Assembly (NCBI GenBank): GCA_964527215.1
Contig: CAZGNZ010000003.1
Coordinates: forward strand, 62,001-126,000
Length of the DNA: 64,000 nucleotides
From: CAZGNZ01 sp964527215
GTDB lineage: Bacteria; Fidelibacterota; Marinisomatia; SCGC-AAA003-L08; JACNLC01
Direction of reading: 5' to 3'
Both the position numbers and the translations under genes were made by a program. The notes beneath the pieces are model-generated. The model was given only the letters and a program-made list of their open reading frames with translations, was not told where the DNA came from and ran no database searches. The first letter of the stretch is position 1. Every line of letters starts with the position of its first letter. Shown piece after piece: positions 55,845-64,000 of this stretch.

Positions 55845-58244
55845 TCATTCATGTTTCAGAGACTGAACCGGGTTGACCGCGGCTGCCCGGATAGCTTGGA
55901 ATGAGACTGTTACCAGGGCAATAATCAGAGCGATGGTGACAGCAGACGCGAACATCCAGAATTTCATACTGGTATGATACGGGAAATTGTCCAGCCAGCG
56001 GTTCATCACATAATGGGCAAGAGGGATGGCAATAACGCCTGCAGCTCCGACCAGTTTTATGAAATCCGCAGTCAGCATTCGAATGATTGATCCGGTCTGA
56101 GCGCCCAATACCTTGCGCACTCCGATTTCCCGGGTTCGCTGCTCAGCTGCGAAGGATGCCAGTCCCAGCAGCCCCAGACTGGCGATAAATACAGCAAGTC
56201 CCGAAAAAATCAGAAACACCAGTCGCAGATTTTCCTCGGCCTGAAATCCAAAATGGAGTACTTCATCTATAAATTCAATATCGGGCTTATCCTTTGGAAA
56301 CACTTTTGACCAGGCTTCCTCAATGACGGCGAGGGCTTCCGGAACCTGATGCGGTGCCATTCGAACTGCCGTGGAACGAATGCGGTCCGAATTCAGCATA
56401 ATAATCACCGGTTCCACCACATCGCGCAGGGAACGCAGATGAAAATCTTCCACCACCCCGATTACTTGTCCGCTGAATACGGTTGTATCCTCTTCACCTG
56501 GGATTTCGATTTTTTTTCCAACAGCTGTTTCCCAGCCGTAGGTTTTCCGGGCTGTTTCATTGATTATGACTGCTTCGGTGATATCGCTGGATCGAAGCAT
56601 GTCGAAATCCCGACCTTCCATGATACGCAGTCCCAAAGTCCGGACATAATCCCAGTCGCATCCGATTGTGATGGTCAGGGGCAGATCGCCGTTGCCTTCG
56701 TGACCTTCAACCAAAGGTACCGTTTTCGTCAAAGCACCGCTGCCCGGGACGGTATTGGCGGATGTAACATGTAAAATTTCCGGATGCTTAGCCAGCTCCT
56801 GTTTGAAAACATCCGCCTGTGCTCCCAGATCCGGGCGGTCCAGCGACATCAGGACCAGGTTCTGGTCATTAAATCCCAAATCCATGTTTTCAACGAACCT
56901 GAGCTGAGAGTGGACGACAAAAGTACTGATAATGAGCACAACGGAAACAGTAAACTGAAAAACGACCAGCAGTCGGCGGACCAGAGTCTGGCTTTTGCCG
57001 GATCCTGTACTGCCTTTCAGAATCAAGGCCGGCTGAAAACGGCTCAGATAGAGGGCGGGATAGCTGCCGGCGAAAGTGCCTGTGACAAGTCCGGTGACGG
57101 CCACCGTCAAGAACAGAAGCGGTCCGCTCAGTTTCAGTACCTGAAAATCCTTTTGCAGGAATGCGGAGAACGCCGGAAGGGTACATTCGAACAGGATCAA
57201 AGACACTGCCAGTGCGATCATTGTTAAAACAATTGATTCTGTGAGAAACTGCCGTATCAACCGTCGCCGATTGGCCCCCATGACTTTTCGGATTCCCACT
57301 TCTTTTGCGCGGTGGAAAGAACGGGCAGTGGACAAATTCATGAAATTGATACAGGCAATAATGAGAATAAGTGCAGCCAAGGCACTGAACAGGACCACCA
57401 TGGTGATATTTCCGTTGGGCTCAAGTTCGCCAATCCGGTTTGAATACAGATATATTCTGGTCAGCGGCTGAAGCGTAAATGAAAATAATTCTGCCAGTTC
57501 AGGTGAAACGTTCCGTTTTATGTAATCCGGGATTTGCTGTTCTATTTCCGTCGGATCGGCAGAGTCGGCGAGAAGCACATAAGTATAAGTGGAACTCAGG
57601 CTGCCCCACTGCCCTGTCATATCCGGCCGCGTGCTTTCCAAAGTACTATATGAAGCCAGAAACTGGCAGTCAAGCTGGGTATTTCCCGTCACATCCGCCA
57701 TCACGCCGGTAATCTGGAAATCCAGCCGATTTTCATACTGAAGCGTTTCACCAATGACATCCCCACGTCCAAAATACTTCTGCGCCATGGATTCCGTGAT
57801 GACCATGGTGTATGGATCTGTCAATGCCGTTTCAGGATCACCTGCCAGCATCGGGAAAGTAAATATCCTGAATACGCCGGAATCAGCAAAGAAAAATCCA
57901 TTTTCTGTAAATGCCATATCTTCCCGGGTCAGCAGAACCTGATCCTGGAGATTAAGCCTTACCGATTCAAGAACTTCCGGATACTCGGTTTTCAGAACAG
58001 GACCCAGCGGATTCATAGTCGCGGCCAAATCATCCTCCCGCCCATGGTAGGACAATGTCGCGGCAACCCGGAAAATGCGGTCCTTGTTCAAGTGATGCTG
58101 TTCGAAACTCAGTTCGTCGGCGACATTCAGAATAATCAGAAGGGCAGCAGTCATTCCGATGGCGAGGCCGATGATATTGATAAGGGAATAACCGGTATGC
58201 CTTCGGATATTCCGCCAGGTAATCAGAAGATAATTTTGAATCAT
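55845..58244 (-). CDS. FtsX/MacB-type ABC transporter permease (799 aa)
   Basis: A paralogue of the permease at 50981-53404: LITWRNIRRHTGYSLINIIGLAIG at the start, periplasmic core, RAKEVGIRKVMGANRRRL and RTREIGVRKVLGAQTG before the two membrane blocks, and AAVNPVQSLKHE at the end. ATG 58244 has AGGAG 6 bp upstream. No ATPase is adjacent. A palindrome at 58261-58280 lies just upstream of the start. Confidence 0.92.
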   Translation of the reverse strand: MIQNYLLITWRNIRRHTGYSLINIIGLAIGMTAALLIILNVADELSFEQHHLNKDRIFRVAATLSYHGREDDLAATMNPLGPVLKTEYPEVLESVRLNLQDQVLLTREDMAFTENGFFFADSGVFRIFTFPMLAGDPETALTDPYTMVITESMAQKYFGRGDVIGETLQYENRLDFQITGVMADVTGNTQLDCQFLASYSTLESTRPDMTGQWGSLSSTYTYVLLADSADPTEIEQQIPDYIKRNVSPELAELFSFTLQPLTRIYLYSNRIGELEPNGNITMVVLFSALAALILIIACINFMNLSTARSFHRAKEVGIRKVMGANRRRLIRQFLTESIVLTMIALAVSLILFECTLPAFSAFLQKDFQVLKLSGPLLFLTVAVTGLVTGTFAGSYPALYLSRFQPALILKGSTGSGKSQTLVRRLLVVFQFTVSVVLIISTFVVHSQLRFVENMDLGFNDQNLVLMSLDRPDLGAQADVFKQELAKHPEILHVTSANTVPGSGALTKTVPLVEGHEGNGDLPLTITIGCDWDYVRTLGLRIMEGRDFDMLRSSDITEAVIINETARKTYGWETAVGKKIEIPGEEDTTVFSGQVIGVVEDFHLRSLRDVVEPVIIMLNSDRIRSTAVRMAPHQVPEALAVIEEAWSKVFPKDKPDIEFIDEVLHFGFQAEENLRLVFLIFSGLAVFIASLGLLGLASFAAEQRTREIGVRKVLGAQTGSIIRMLTADFIKLVGAAGVIAIPLAHYVMNRWLDNFPYHTSMKFWMFASAVTIALIIALVTVSFQAIRAAAVNPVQSLKHE

Positions 58245-58260
58245 GTTGGCTCCTCACCTT

Positions 58261-58280
58261 GTTCGGAAAATATTCCGAAC
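58261..58280 (-). promoter_or_regulatory. Perfect 8-bp inverted repeat upstream of the permease start
   Basis: GTTCGGAA and TTCCGAAC face each other across AATA. The right edge on the minus strand ends 16 bp before ATG 58244, overlapping the leader next to the AGGAG site. It could be an operator or a leader hairpin that hides the ribosome-binding site. Confidence 0.45.
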
Positions 58281-58291
58281 AGGAAATTTTG

Positions 58292-58385
58292 TTGAATCCG
58301 CCATTTGGCGTGGCGGTAAATTGTATTGCCCCGATCGATTACTGAACCCCCGTCCCGTCAGCTGCCGGGCGGGGAAATTCATTTG
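58292..58385 (+). repeat. Dispersed two-hairpin element, copy 2
   Basis: Same order as copy 1 at 41430: TTGAATCCGCCATTTGGCG, CCGCCA/TGGCGG, GCCCCGATCGATTACTGAAC, a C-rich/G-rich hairpin (GTCCCG with CGGGC) and CATTTG. Both copies lie on the + strand in intergenic DNA about 17 kb apart. Confidence 0.75.
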
Positions 58386-58622
58386 CAGTTAACAACCCAC
58401 TTCATCAGGGTATGGGCATGGCCAAAAGGCTGCGTCCGGCGCAAAATATACTTGTTAAATGGCGGTACGCGGGGAAAACCTGGCTTAGGCCTACCGCCTT
58501 CGGGAGCGGACCGTCTGGTTTCAGCAATGGTTTCAAAATAGCGTATCAGAAATAGCGATGCATCTCACAATTTTCAATACTGGAAATTGTAGTGCCGGCA
58601 TACAATCACCGGCTTTATCGGT

Positions 58623-61292
58623 CTATGACGGAGTGAACCAGTAACTCCACTTTACAAGAAAGGTGTTTTGCGGCCACGTATTGATCAGGGCATCCATTTC
58701 ATCATTCAGGTCAAAATGTCCGTCTGAATCCCAGGATGACCGACCCTGCGACCATACCAGATAAAAAATGGAACCCGGCCGGTATTCCCAGCGCAGGACC
58801 AGATTGGAATGGTAGCTCCTGGAGTTGTAATCACCGCTGCCAATAATAAAATCTGTTATCCCGTTTTGATTTTCGTCAATCTCAAACTGGTCATCGGCGG
58901 AATTATAGAATATCTGATCATTCGAAAACTCAAGATACCGGTCGTCCAGTTCATCTGCCGTGGGGTCGGTGATTTTCTTGAAGTGACTGTATTTTCCAGT
59001 GGAAATGAAGGGTGCTGCATACAGCTGAAGCGTTAGATCCGGTGCCATTGTGTAGTTCATGCGCAGTGTGATGTCAAAGGTCCGCTGCTTGAGAGTGCCG
59101 AAAACATAAGGGATGTCGTCCGCAGGCAGCTCCGTGAAATCATCGTCCCAGGCGTCCATCCACTGCATCAGACGGTCTCCGAAATTAAAGGACGGGTTGA
59201 TGTGAAGGGAGAGAGAATTAACGGGGCGGTAGTCCAGCCAGAGCCAGAGTGAGGTATGATTGGACATATCATCATTGCCCCACCAGCGGTTTCCGCCCAG
59301 TCCGCCGCTGAATTTTCTATGATGTTCGGAGTTGACCTCCAGGTTTGCCGACCATCCGCCGGGGTGAAGAAAGATGGGGCCGCCGCGCAGGAAGTCCATG
59401 GTGTAGTGGTCACATTCATACGAAACACTGTTGTTGAACCTCCAGCGGTTGCGCAGACTGAAGTGGCTGTTGATATTATATACCTGGAACAGCCGAGTGC
59501 CGTCAAAGTCCCATTTCAAATGCTGGTTCAGGTTAATACTCATGCTGTGATAGATACTAAACGGTTCCCGGATATGGAAACCCAGCCAGGTCCATTGATT
59601 TATCTCATCCGCCTTTCGAAGGTACCCCAGGTCGTTTAGTTCCAGTTCCGGTGAACGCCATGTCACTCCGGTCTGGTATTCAATATGTTTTCCGCTTGAT
59701 TTCCCGAATTTTATGAGCCCGCCGTGACCGTTCAGCTCAGTTCGGGTCGGATCCACTTCAATATGGTCTGCATCCGGTCGCTGGAAATATCGGGCAGAAG
59801 ACTCCTGTGTTTTCAGAATTGCCTGACGATTTCCGGCAACATGGCTCCATACAATGTCAGCACTGATATAATACGTATCGTCCTTCCATCGCTGATAATA
59901 ATCGAGTCCCCCGGTGACGGCACGGCGGTGCAGGATCGTGTCCAGACCCGTTTCGTGCATGTCCTCACGGTGTACCGCTGTCAGAACACCGCCGACAAGA
60001 ATATCTCCCTGATTGAATTCTTTTCTTACCCGTCCGATAAAGTAGTTCGTCATGGGTTCAACAATCTCCCGGCTCTGTTCCCCTTCCAGATCCAGATCCG
60101 CCGTTTCCCTTTCCGTAATGCTTTCCAGAAGGGCGATGGAAAGCCCGTTCTTGGTCTTGCCGGAGAACTTGAATGCACCAAGGATGGTGGTGAAATCCGG
60201 AATATCCGAAAAGTCATAGCTGTTCCAGATACCATTATAGCAGGTGGGGGATGAACCGATTCGACGGCTGTAAAACAAATTGTCACTGCTGTAGTTTCCC
60301 CCCCAAGCCGCCGGGCTGATTCGATAGTTCAGGATATTTCGTCCTTCAATAAAAAATGGACGTTTTTCCCGAAAAAAGGTCTCAAAAGCGGAGAGATTAA
60401 TTTCAGACGGATCGGCTTCCACCTGTCCGAAATCCGGATTGATGGTGAAATCAAGGGTGAAGTTGCTTCCGATCCCCATTCGTCCATCCAGTCCCACCTT
60501 GAATTCACTGTGACTGTTTTCAGTAAACGGATTGTCCTCATCTGCCTGCGTGCGTTCATTCAGTCCCACCAGATACGGCATGAGTTCAAGCTGCCGCTGA
60601 GATTTTATTCCCCGAATACCGTGCAGTTCTCCGAAACGGCTGACCCAGCCGCTGTCCTCCCGGTGCTTGCGCTGCCACACCGAACGTTCATCTTCGCGAT
60701 ACAGCCGGCGAAGGACCTGAATACCCCAGACATGTTCTTCCTTATCCGAATACCGCAGCTGATTAAGAGGTATTCTGACCTCTGCACACCAGCCGAGATC
60801 GTCCCGCCGGGATTTAAATTCCCAGACCGGATCCCAACTGCCGTCCCAGCTGTTTCCATCCTCCGAAACATATTCATCCCCCCGAACTCCTGAAACACTT
60901 GCCGTAAATGAGTATGCCGTTCGATGATCAAAATAACTGTCAATTTCGATTTCCATCCAGTCTCCCGGAAAGTGATCTCGACGAGTCAGCAGCTCAGAGA
61001 TTTGATCGGAGTTGGAATCAAATGCTCTGAATGCCACATACAGGTTTGCATCATCATACAGGATTTTAAATGCAGACTGCTCTGTCGGAGGCGGACCTTC
61101 TTCAGGACTATGCTGCAAAAAATCTCCCGCCCACTCAACCAGATCCCAGCAGCTTTCATCAATCAAGCCATCCAGTATCGGGGCATCCGGCGTACGGGCA
61201 GTGGTGTAAATGCGTTTTGGTGTGTCGATTCCAAATCCCAATGATAAGAGCAAAATAATCCACAGAGCCTGAATCTGCAGTACTGTTCTCAT
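58623..61292 (-). CDS. CBM9-like/DUF5916 outer-membrane barrel protein
   Basis: The 889-residue protein has a signal peptide and an N-terminal CBM9-like domain (~30-210; PILDGLIDESCWDLVEWAGDF, YDDANLYVAFRAFDS, WDPVWEFKSRRDDLGWCAEVRIPL). A ~650-residue segment of alternating strands follows (INPDFGQVEADPSEINLSAFE, REKRPFFIEG, and FLVKWSYWFTPS at the end), typical of DUF5916. The family is a TonB-receptor-like barrel of unknown function often linked to degradation or uptake of polymers in Bacteroidota. It lies alone between permease genes. Confidence 0.85.
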   Translation of the reverse strand: MRTVLQIQALWIILLLSLGFGIDTPKRIYTTARTPDAPILDGLIDESCWDLVEWAGDFLQHSPEEGPPPTEQSAFKILYDDANLYVAFRAFDSNSDQISELLTRRDHFPGDWMEIEIDSYFDHRTAYSFTASVSGVRGDEYVSEDGNSWDGSWDPVWEFKSRRDDLGWCAEVRIPLNQLRYSDKEEHVWGIQVLRRLYREDERSVWQRKHREDSGWVSRFGELHGIRGIKSQRQLELMPYLVGLNERTQADEDNPFTENSHSEFKVGLDGRMGIGSNFTLDFTINPDFGQVEADPSEINLSAFETFFREKRPFFIEGRNILNYRISPAAWGGNYSSDNLFYSRRIGSSPTCYNGIWNSYDFSDIPDFTTILGAFKFSGKTKNGLSIALLESITERETADLDLEGEQSREIVEPMTNYFIGRVRKEFNQGDILVGGVLTAVHREDMHETGLDTILHRRAVTGGLDYYQRWKDDTYYISADIVWSHVAGNRQAILKTQESSARYFQRPDADHIEVDPTRTELNGHGGLIKFGKSSGKHIEYQTGVTWRSPELELNDLGYLRKADEINQWTWLGFHIREPFSIYHSMSINLNQHLKWDFDGTRLFQVYNINSHFSLRNRWRFNNSVSYECDHYTMDFLRGGPIFLHPGGWSANLEVNSEHHRKFSGGLGGNRWWGNDDMSNHTSLWLWLDYRPVNSLSLHINPSFNFGDRLMQWMDAWDDDFTELPADDIPYVFGTLKQRTFDITLRMNYTMAPDLTLQLYAAPFISTGKYSHFKKITDPTADELDDRYLEFSNDQIFYNSADDQFEIDENQNGITDFIIGSGDYNSRSYHSNLVLRWEYRPGSIFYLVWSQGRSSWDSDGHFDLNDEMDALINTWPQNTFLVKWSYWFTPS

Positions 61293-61553
61293 TATAATTC
61301 CTTTTAATTTACCAGCACCATACCGGGATATGGTTCGGTACTCGTGCTGTGGATTACGGATATATTAAAATCGGTTTTACCGTTGGGTCATACCAGTATG
61401 GACTGTTGATATCAGTCCAATTTCTCGCATTCTGTCTGTTGATTAACAGACGTACCGGCAGTCAAAATAGTTTTAACCCAAAATCCTGTTTCCGAGAAAT
61501 CCCATTGCACCGTCATGAAATCAGAACGGTTGATGTTGTATCTGGAGTGAATT
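61293..61553 (-). other. 261-bp intergenic region with a nested hairpin
   Basis: AGCAC (61314-61318) with GTGCT (61344-61348) encloses CCATA/TATGG (61318-61322 with 61329-61333). It lies upstream of the DUF5916 gene and downstream of the ATPase gene, so it may serve as terminator, leader or neither. No gene is seen. Confidence 0.35.
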
Positions 61554-62222
61554 CTATCCGCCATTTTCAATCCAGCCGTCCAGCAGGTTGATAATGCGGC
61601 TTCCGTACCTTGCCTTCTGTTCATCATGGGTGACTTGAATGATGGTGGTTCCCTCCTCATTCAGATTTTTCAGCATTTCCATGATTTCCATTCCCTGCTG
61701 AGAATTCAGATTGCCGGTTGGTTCGTCCGCCAGAATCACCCTGGGCTTGATGATTACCGCTCGGGCTATACCTACCAGCTGCTGCTGTCCTCCTGACAGC
61801 TGGCTGGGAAACAGATCCTTTTTGGCCACGATTTGGAAACGATCCAGTATGTCGGCGATGAGACTTCGGCGTTCACTTTTACTGACTTTCTTGTAAAGCA
61901 GTGGGGTTTCCAGGTTTTCATACACGGTAAGTTCGTCAATAAGGTGATACGCCTGGAAAATAAATCCAATATGTTCCTGATGCAGCCGGGTCCGCTGCTT
62001 TTCCTTCATCATGTGAACAGCTTCATCCATAAAAAAATACTGCCCGTCAGAAGGATTGTCCAGCATTCCGATGATATGCAGCAGAGTCGATTTACCAGCA
62101 CCGGATGGTCCCATAATGGTGATAAATTCACCTTCGGCAATATCCAGATTCACCTGCCGCAGCACCCAGGTTTTTACAAAATTATTGGAATAACATTTCT
62201 CAATATTTTCCAGTCTGATCAT
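61554..62222 (-). CDS. MacB/LolD-type ABC transporter ATP-binding protein
   Basis: The 222-residue protein has Walker A GPSGAGKST (38-46), the Q-loop in GFIFQAYHLIDELTVYEN, Walker B RVILADEPTGNL and the switch His in QVTHDEQ. The signature reads LSGGQQQLVGIARA: the Arg usual after LSGGxQQ in LolD/MacB relatives is Leu. It is 81 bp downstream of the partial permease at 62304 and is its likely motor. It is also the only ATPase available in this region for the two permeases at 50981 and 55845. Confidence 0.92.
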   Translation of the reverse strand: MIRLENIEKCYSNNFVKTWVLRQVNLDIAEGEFITIMGPSGAGKSTLLHIIGMLDNPSDGQYFFMDEAVHMMKEKQRTRLHQEHIGFIFQAYHLIDELTVYENLETPLLYKKVSKSERRSLIADILDRFQIVAKKDLFPSQLSGGQQQLVGIARAVIIKPRVILADEPTGNLNSQQGMEIMEMLKNLNEEGTTIIQVTHDEQKARYGSRIINLLDGWIENGG

Positions 62223-62303
62223 TTCATCTCCAAATCTGACGTCGTGTCCGTAACAGAAATTTACCCATTCAGATGAGTGAATTCGATGCCGGAATCCGAT
62301 CTG

Positions 62304-64000
62304 TTATTCATTCCGCAGAGCATCCACCGGGTTTATCAAGGCAGCATGCAGGGTTTGGGCACTAACCGATAAAACAGCGATGACGAGCACGATGAGTCCC
62401 GACAAGGCAAACAGTGCAGGCTGGATACTGGTCCGATAGACAAAATTCTCCAGCCAGATTCGGGATCCGATCCAGGCCAGCGGCCAGCCCAGAATATTGG
62501 CAGTCAACACCCATTTCAGAAAATCTCCGGAAAGCAGGTTCACGATTTTCAGTTCATTGGCGCCGACTACTTTCCTGACTGCGATTTCACGCCGTCGGTC
62601 CTGTACGGTGAAGGATGCCAGACCGGTGAGTCCCAGGCATGCGATGACAATAGCCAATCCTGAAAAGACAGCGACCTTCGCGGCAAAATTCCGTTCACTG
62701 CCGAACTGCGCGCTGAAAATATCCTCAAAAAACTGGGGCCGGAAATTGTCGTCAGGAAAAAGCTGCGTGTATATTTCTTCCAGCTGAGCCATTTCCTGTT
62801 CGTAATCCTGGTTCAGGATTCGGATGGCCATAAATCCAGCCTGTTCCGGTGCCAGTCGAATTACCATCGGTTCCACAGACCGCTGTGCCATTCCAAAATG
62901 GATATTTTCGACTACGCCCACCACATGATAAGGGATTTCAACAGCTTCAACACCCCGGATGAGGACTCTTTTATGGATCAGGTTGTCCCACCCTGATAGT
63001 TCCCAGGCAGTACGGTTAAGCAAAACTGCGGCAGTATCGCTTATTATATTTTCATTAAAATTCCGTCCTTCAATAATAGAGATGTTCAGGGTTTCCGTCA
63101 GGCCGCCGTCTATGGTAATTTCTTCAAACATGGTCCCATGATCGGAAACGTGATCAAAATAAACTTCAGTTGTCGGAAGTGTTCTGCCGGGAAGAAGATT
63201 TATCCGGCCGGTGTTGAGGACAAAGGGAAGATTAGAAAAGCGGTCTGCCGAAACATCGGTATTCATGTCAACGGCGGGGTCAAATACCGGAAGGATGACA
63301 ACATTGTCCCGATCATATCCAAAATCATAATTCTGCATAAACCGGATTTGACTCAGCACAGTGAGAACACCTGAAATGAGTGCTATGGTGATGGCAAACT
63401 GTGCAACCACAAGAACCCGGCGTAAGATCATTCCGTGCCGACCAAACCGCTCGGATCCCTTGAGCACCCTTGTCGGCTTGAATCCGGCCAGTATCAGGGC
63501 GGGATACACTCCTGAAAGTCCGCCGATCAGAATGCCCAGGCAGAGCAGAATCAGCAGACCGGCGGGCTGGCTCATTAAGTCAACTGAAATCTGTTTTCCC
63601 AGAAAGGGTGCCAAAACCGGCAGCAGTAATTCTGCGGCAACCACAGCCAGCAGTATGGATATCAGCGTTATAAGAATGGATTCACCCAGAAACTGGATCA
63701 TCAACTGCCCCTTGGTGGATCCCATGACCTTTCTCATGCCCACCTCCCTTGCACGTCGGGAGGATCTGGCACTGGACAGATTAATGAAGTTGAACGCTGC
63801 AATAACCAGAACCAGAACACCAATGGCTCCCAGTCCAGAAACCAGAGTCCAGCTGCTTTTATTCAGGTTGTAACTGTCATAGCGAAGATCAACAGAATTC
63901 AAATGCATATCCAGCAGGGGCTGCAGTACGGGAGTAAACACCTCTGACATGCCGTGGGCACGGGCGGTATGGATGATGTTTTTTTCGGCGGCATCGGGAT
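62304..64000 (-). CDS. FtsX/MacB-type ABC transporter permease, N-terminus beyond window
   Basis: The frame stays open to base 64000, so the N-terminal membrane segment and most of the periplasmic core are cut off. Visible are the end of the core (VLQPLLDMHLNS), an FtsX module with RAREVGMRKVMGSTKGQL, a second with RRREIAVRKVVGANEL, and the end ALINPVDALRNE. It is the third permease of this type in the cluster and lies directly upstream of the ATPase at 61554. Confidence 0.9.
   Translation of the reverse strand, partial: PDAAEKNIIHTARAHGMSEVFTPVLQPLLDMHLNSVDLRYDSYNLNKSSWTLVSGLGAIGVLVLVIAAFNFINLSSARSSRRAREVGMRKVMGSTKGQLMIQFLGESILITLISILLAVVAAELLLPVLAPFLGKQISVDLMSQPAGLLILLCLGILIGGLSGVYPALILAGFKPTRVLKGSERFGRHGMILRRVLVVAQFAITIALISGVLTVLSQIRFMQNYDFGYDRDNVVILPVFDPAVDMNTDVSADRFSNLPFVLNTGRINLLPGRTLPTTEVYFDHVSDHGTMFEEITIDGGLTETLNISIIEGRNFNENIISDTAAVLLNRTAWELSGWDNLIHKRVLIRGVEAVEIPYHVVGVVENIHFGMAQRSVEPMVIRLAPEQAGFMAIRILNQDYEQEMAQLEEIYTQLFPDDNFRPQFFEDIFSAQFGSERNFAAKVAVFSGLAIVIACLGLTGLASFTVQDRRREIAVRKVVGANELKIVNLLSGDFLKWVLTANILGWPLAWIGSRIWLENFVYRTSIQPALFALSGLIVLVIAVLSVSAQTLHAALINPVDALRNE

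Larger units (their letters stand above)
58245..58622 (+). other. 378-bp intergenic region rich in inverted repeats
   Basis: Besides the palindrome (58261) and dispersed element copy 2 (58292), it holds GGCGGTA/TACCGCC (58461-58467 with 58492-58498), ACAATTT-type arms near 58567-58590, and GCCGG/CCGGC (58594-58598 with 58609-58613) just beyond the DUF5916 stop. No gene is seen. Confidence 0.55.

Noticed and set aside
50981..64000. Permease cluster considered as a bacteriocin or antibiotic resistance locus
   Set aside because: No peptide precursor, modification enzyme or regulator of that kind is present; the permeases are the generic large type abundant in FCB genomes.

Overview
The window reads as a bacterial chromosome fragment of roughly even GC content from the FCB superphylum. 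The best fit is a marine Candidatus Neomarinimicrobiota (Marinimicrobia, SAR406-like) genome; this placement is inferred from gene content and no marker phylogeny was possible. The clues are giant secreted proteins built of GCTDP...DDGSC and CAGVCxG...DDCGVC cysteine-rich repeats, a C-terminal QNYPNPFNP tail typical of type IX secretion (T9SS) cargo, a PorV/PorQ-like outer-membrane protein, a PorX-type response regulator/PglZ protein, a DUF4295-like small basic protein and many 800-residue FtsX/MacB-like permeases. No rRNA, tRNA, CRISPR array, transposase or phage gene was recognised.

Layout. (1) 1-15160, + strand: the 3' part of one giant cysteine-rich surface protein, a PorV-like barrel, then a 3293-residue repeat protein. 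The latter carries twelve copies of an approximately 130-residue domain that I cannot name. Six of them lie in 507-bp DNA repeats that look identical base for base. (2) 15399-26789, +: a compact housekeeping block, porX-tsaE-tsaB-rimI-accD, guaA, glmS, pgeF-uppP-holA, an ECF sigma factor with its zinc-binding anti-sigma factor, and a DUF4295-like protein with a strong terminator. (3) 27028-33196, +: a surface-glycan operon (two GT2, one GT4, a sulfotransferase, a YfhO-like membrane protein). (4) 33282-43843, +: an HAMP-less sensor kinase, a nine-repeat DUF349 protein with an acidic repetitive N-terminus, a C-terminal processing protease, an alpha/beta hydrolase, a VanZ-Mth938 fusion and a TPR protein. 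(5) 43862-50320, -: a tightly coupled six-gene operon (M16 metallopeptidase, two tiny paralogous coiled-coil proteins, ABC ATPase, ABC-2 permease, LolA-like protein). This is the best candidate for an undescribed multi-gene system here. (6) 50981-64000, -: three large FtsX/MacB-type permeases, one ATPase, a PD40 lipoprotein, a second sulfotransferase and a CBM9/DUF5916 barrel protein.

How it may fit together. The window is rich in envelope biology: T9SS cargo, a likely T9SS outer-membrane component and a T9SS-type regulator, synthesis of a possibly sulfated glycan, undecaprenyl phosphate recycling, and MacB-like transporters. A dispersed element of about 95 bp with two hairpins occurs twice in intergenic DNA (41430 and 58292). 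All functions are assigned by reading motifs; no database search was run.
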